Positions 63,919 to 64,000 of a DNA stretch of 64,000 nucleotides are shown here, piece by piece. The stretch is from the NCBI GenBank assembly GCA_964443025.1, contig CAYUEL010000002.1, positions 9,960 through 73,959 on the forward strand. The letters are read 5' to 3'. Made by a program: the position numbers and the translations under genes. A model generated the notes under the pieces. It did not search any database. It saw nothing but the letters and a program-made list of their open reading frames with translations, and had not been told where the DNA came from. Every line of letters starts with the position of its first letter. Within the stretch, counting starts at the first letter, position 1. The stretch comes from JAJFKJ01 sp964443025 (GTDB taxonomy: Bacteria; Pseudomonadota; Gammaproteobacteria; JABCZS01).

Positions 63919-64000
63919 ATCTGTTAAATCTCATTTTTTCTTTTTTTTGCTTTACTCTTGATCTTAAGGATAATAAAAATAAATTATTTTATCGACTTCT

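Noticed and set aside
1..64000. tRNA, rRNA, CRISPR arrays and integrase genes
   Set aside because: None seen on either strand by eye; without an integrase or att site I cannot say whether the transfer region is plasmid or integrated.

Overview
The window is AT-rich bacterial DNA made of two blocks: a trans-acyltransferase (trans-AT) polyketide synthase (PKS) cluster (left edge to about 46.8 kb) and a conjugative or plasmid-like region (about 46.9 kb to the right edge). Several hints point to a gammaproteobacterium, perhaps an amoeba- or arthropod-associated member of the Legionellales. They are a U-box-like protein, a small protein resembling a family I associate with Legionella and its relatives, two methionine aminopeptidases, and a MobF-type conjugation module. 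The taxonomic call is inference, not proof.

PKS block. On the minus strand one tightly packed operon reads right to left: a methionine aminopeptidase (map copy 1), PKS1 (4110 aa), PKS2 (4941 aa), a luciferase-like monooxygenase, and a ketosynthase-flavin monooxygenase-ACP-thioesterase protein that runs off the left edge. Domains in order are: loading KS with Ser in place of Cys, then ACP; KS-KR-ACP; KS-ACP (likely beta-branching site); KS-KR-ACP; KS split across the two proteins, then DH-ACP; KS-DH-ACP; KS-ACP; KS-DH-KR-ACP; KS-KR-ACP; and finally KS(His to Gln)-FMO-ACP-TE. No module contains an AT. A short divergent plus-strand operon encodes a U-box-like protein, an Sfp-type phosphopantetheinyl transferase and an AT-fold protein that looks more like a proofreading acyl hydrolase than a malonyltransferase. 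It converges, with overlap, on a second minus-strand operon: two P450s followed by a complete HMG-CoA-synthase beta-branching cassette (HMGS, donor ACP, decarboxylating KS, ECH1, ECH2). Upstream of this lie a very large poly(A)-polymerase/CCA-enzyme-like protein and a second map gene.

A plausible scheme: acetyl start by decarboxylation on KS1, about eight extensions, one methyl branch installed by the HMGS cassette, oxidations by the P450s and the luciferase-like enzyme, then oxygen insertion or oxidation by the FMO module and release by the TE. A map gene as the first gene of the PKS operon, plus a second copy elsewhere, suggests a product that attacks methionine aminopeptidase, with the cluster copy giving self-resistance. 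This is a hypothesis. No malonyl-specific AT, exporter or regulator is visible, so part of the pathway must lie elsewhere.

Mobile block. From about 46.9 kb: a Legionellales-type unknown protein, an IS3-family-like end fragment, a Phd/PIN toxin-antitoxin pair with a perfect palindromic operator, and an antirestriction operon (KlcA/ArdB, ArdA). These are followed by a DUF6471 protein, a GATATC-rich non-coding stretch that may be an oriT or control region, a ribbon-helix-helix accessory protein, a TraD/VirD4 coupling protein, and a 1930-aa MobF relaxase-helicase fused to a TOPRIM primase-like domain. The right end carries two unknown proteins and a minus-strand HEPN-like plus SIR2-like gene pair that looks like an antiphage system. 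No tRNA, rRNA or CRISPR array was seen.
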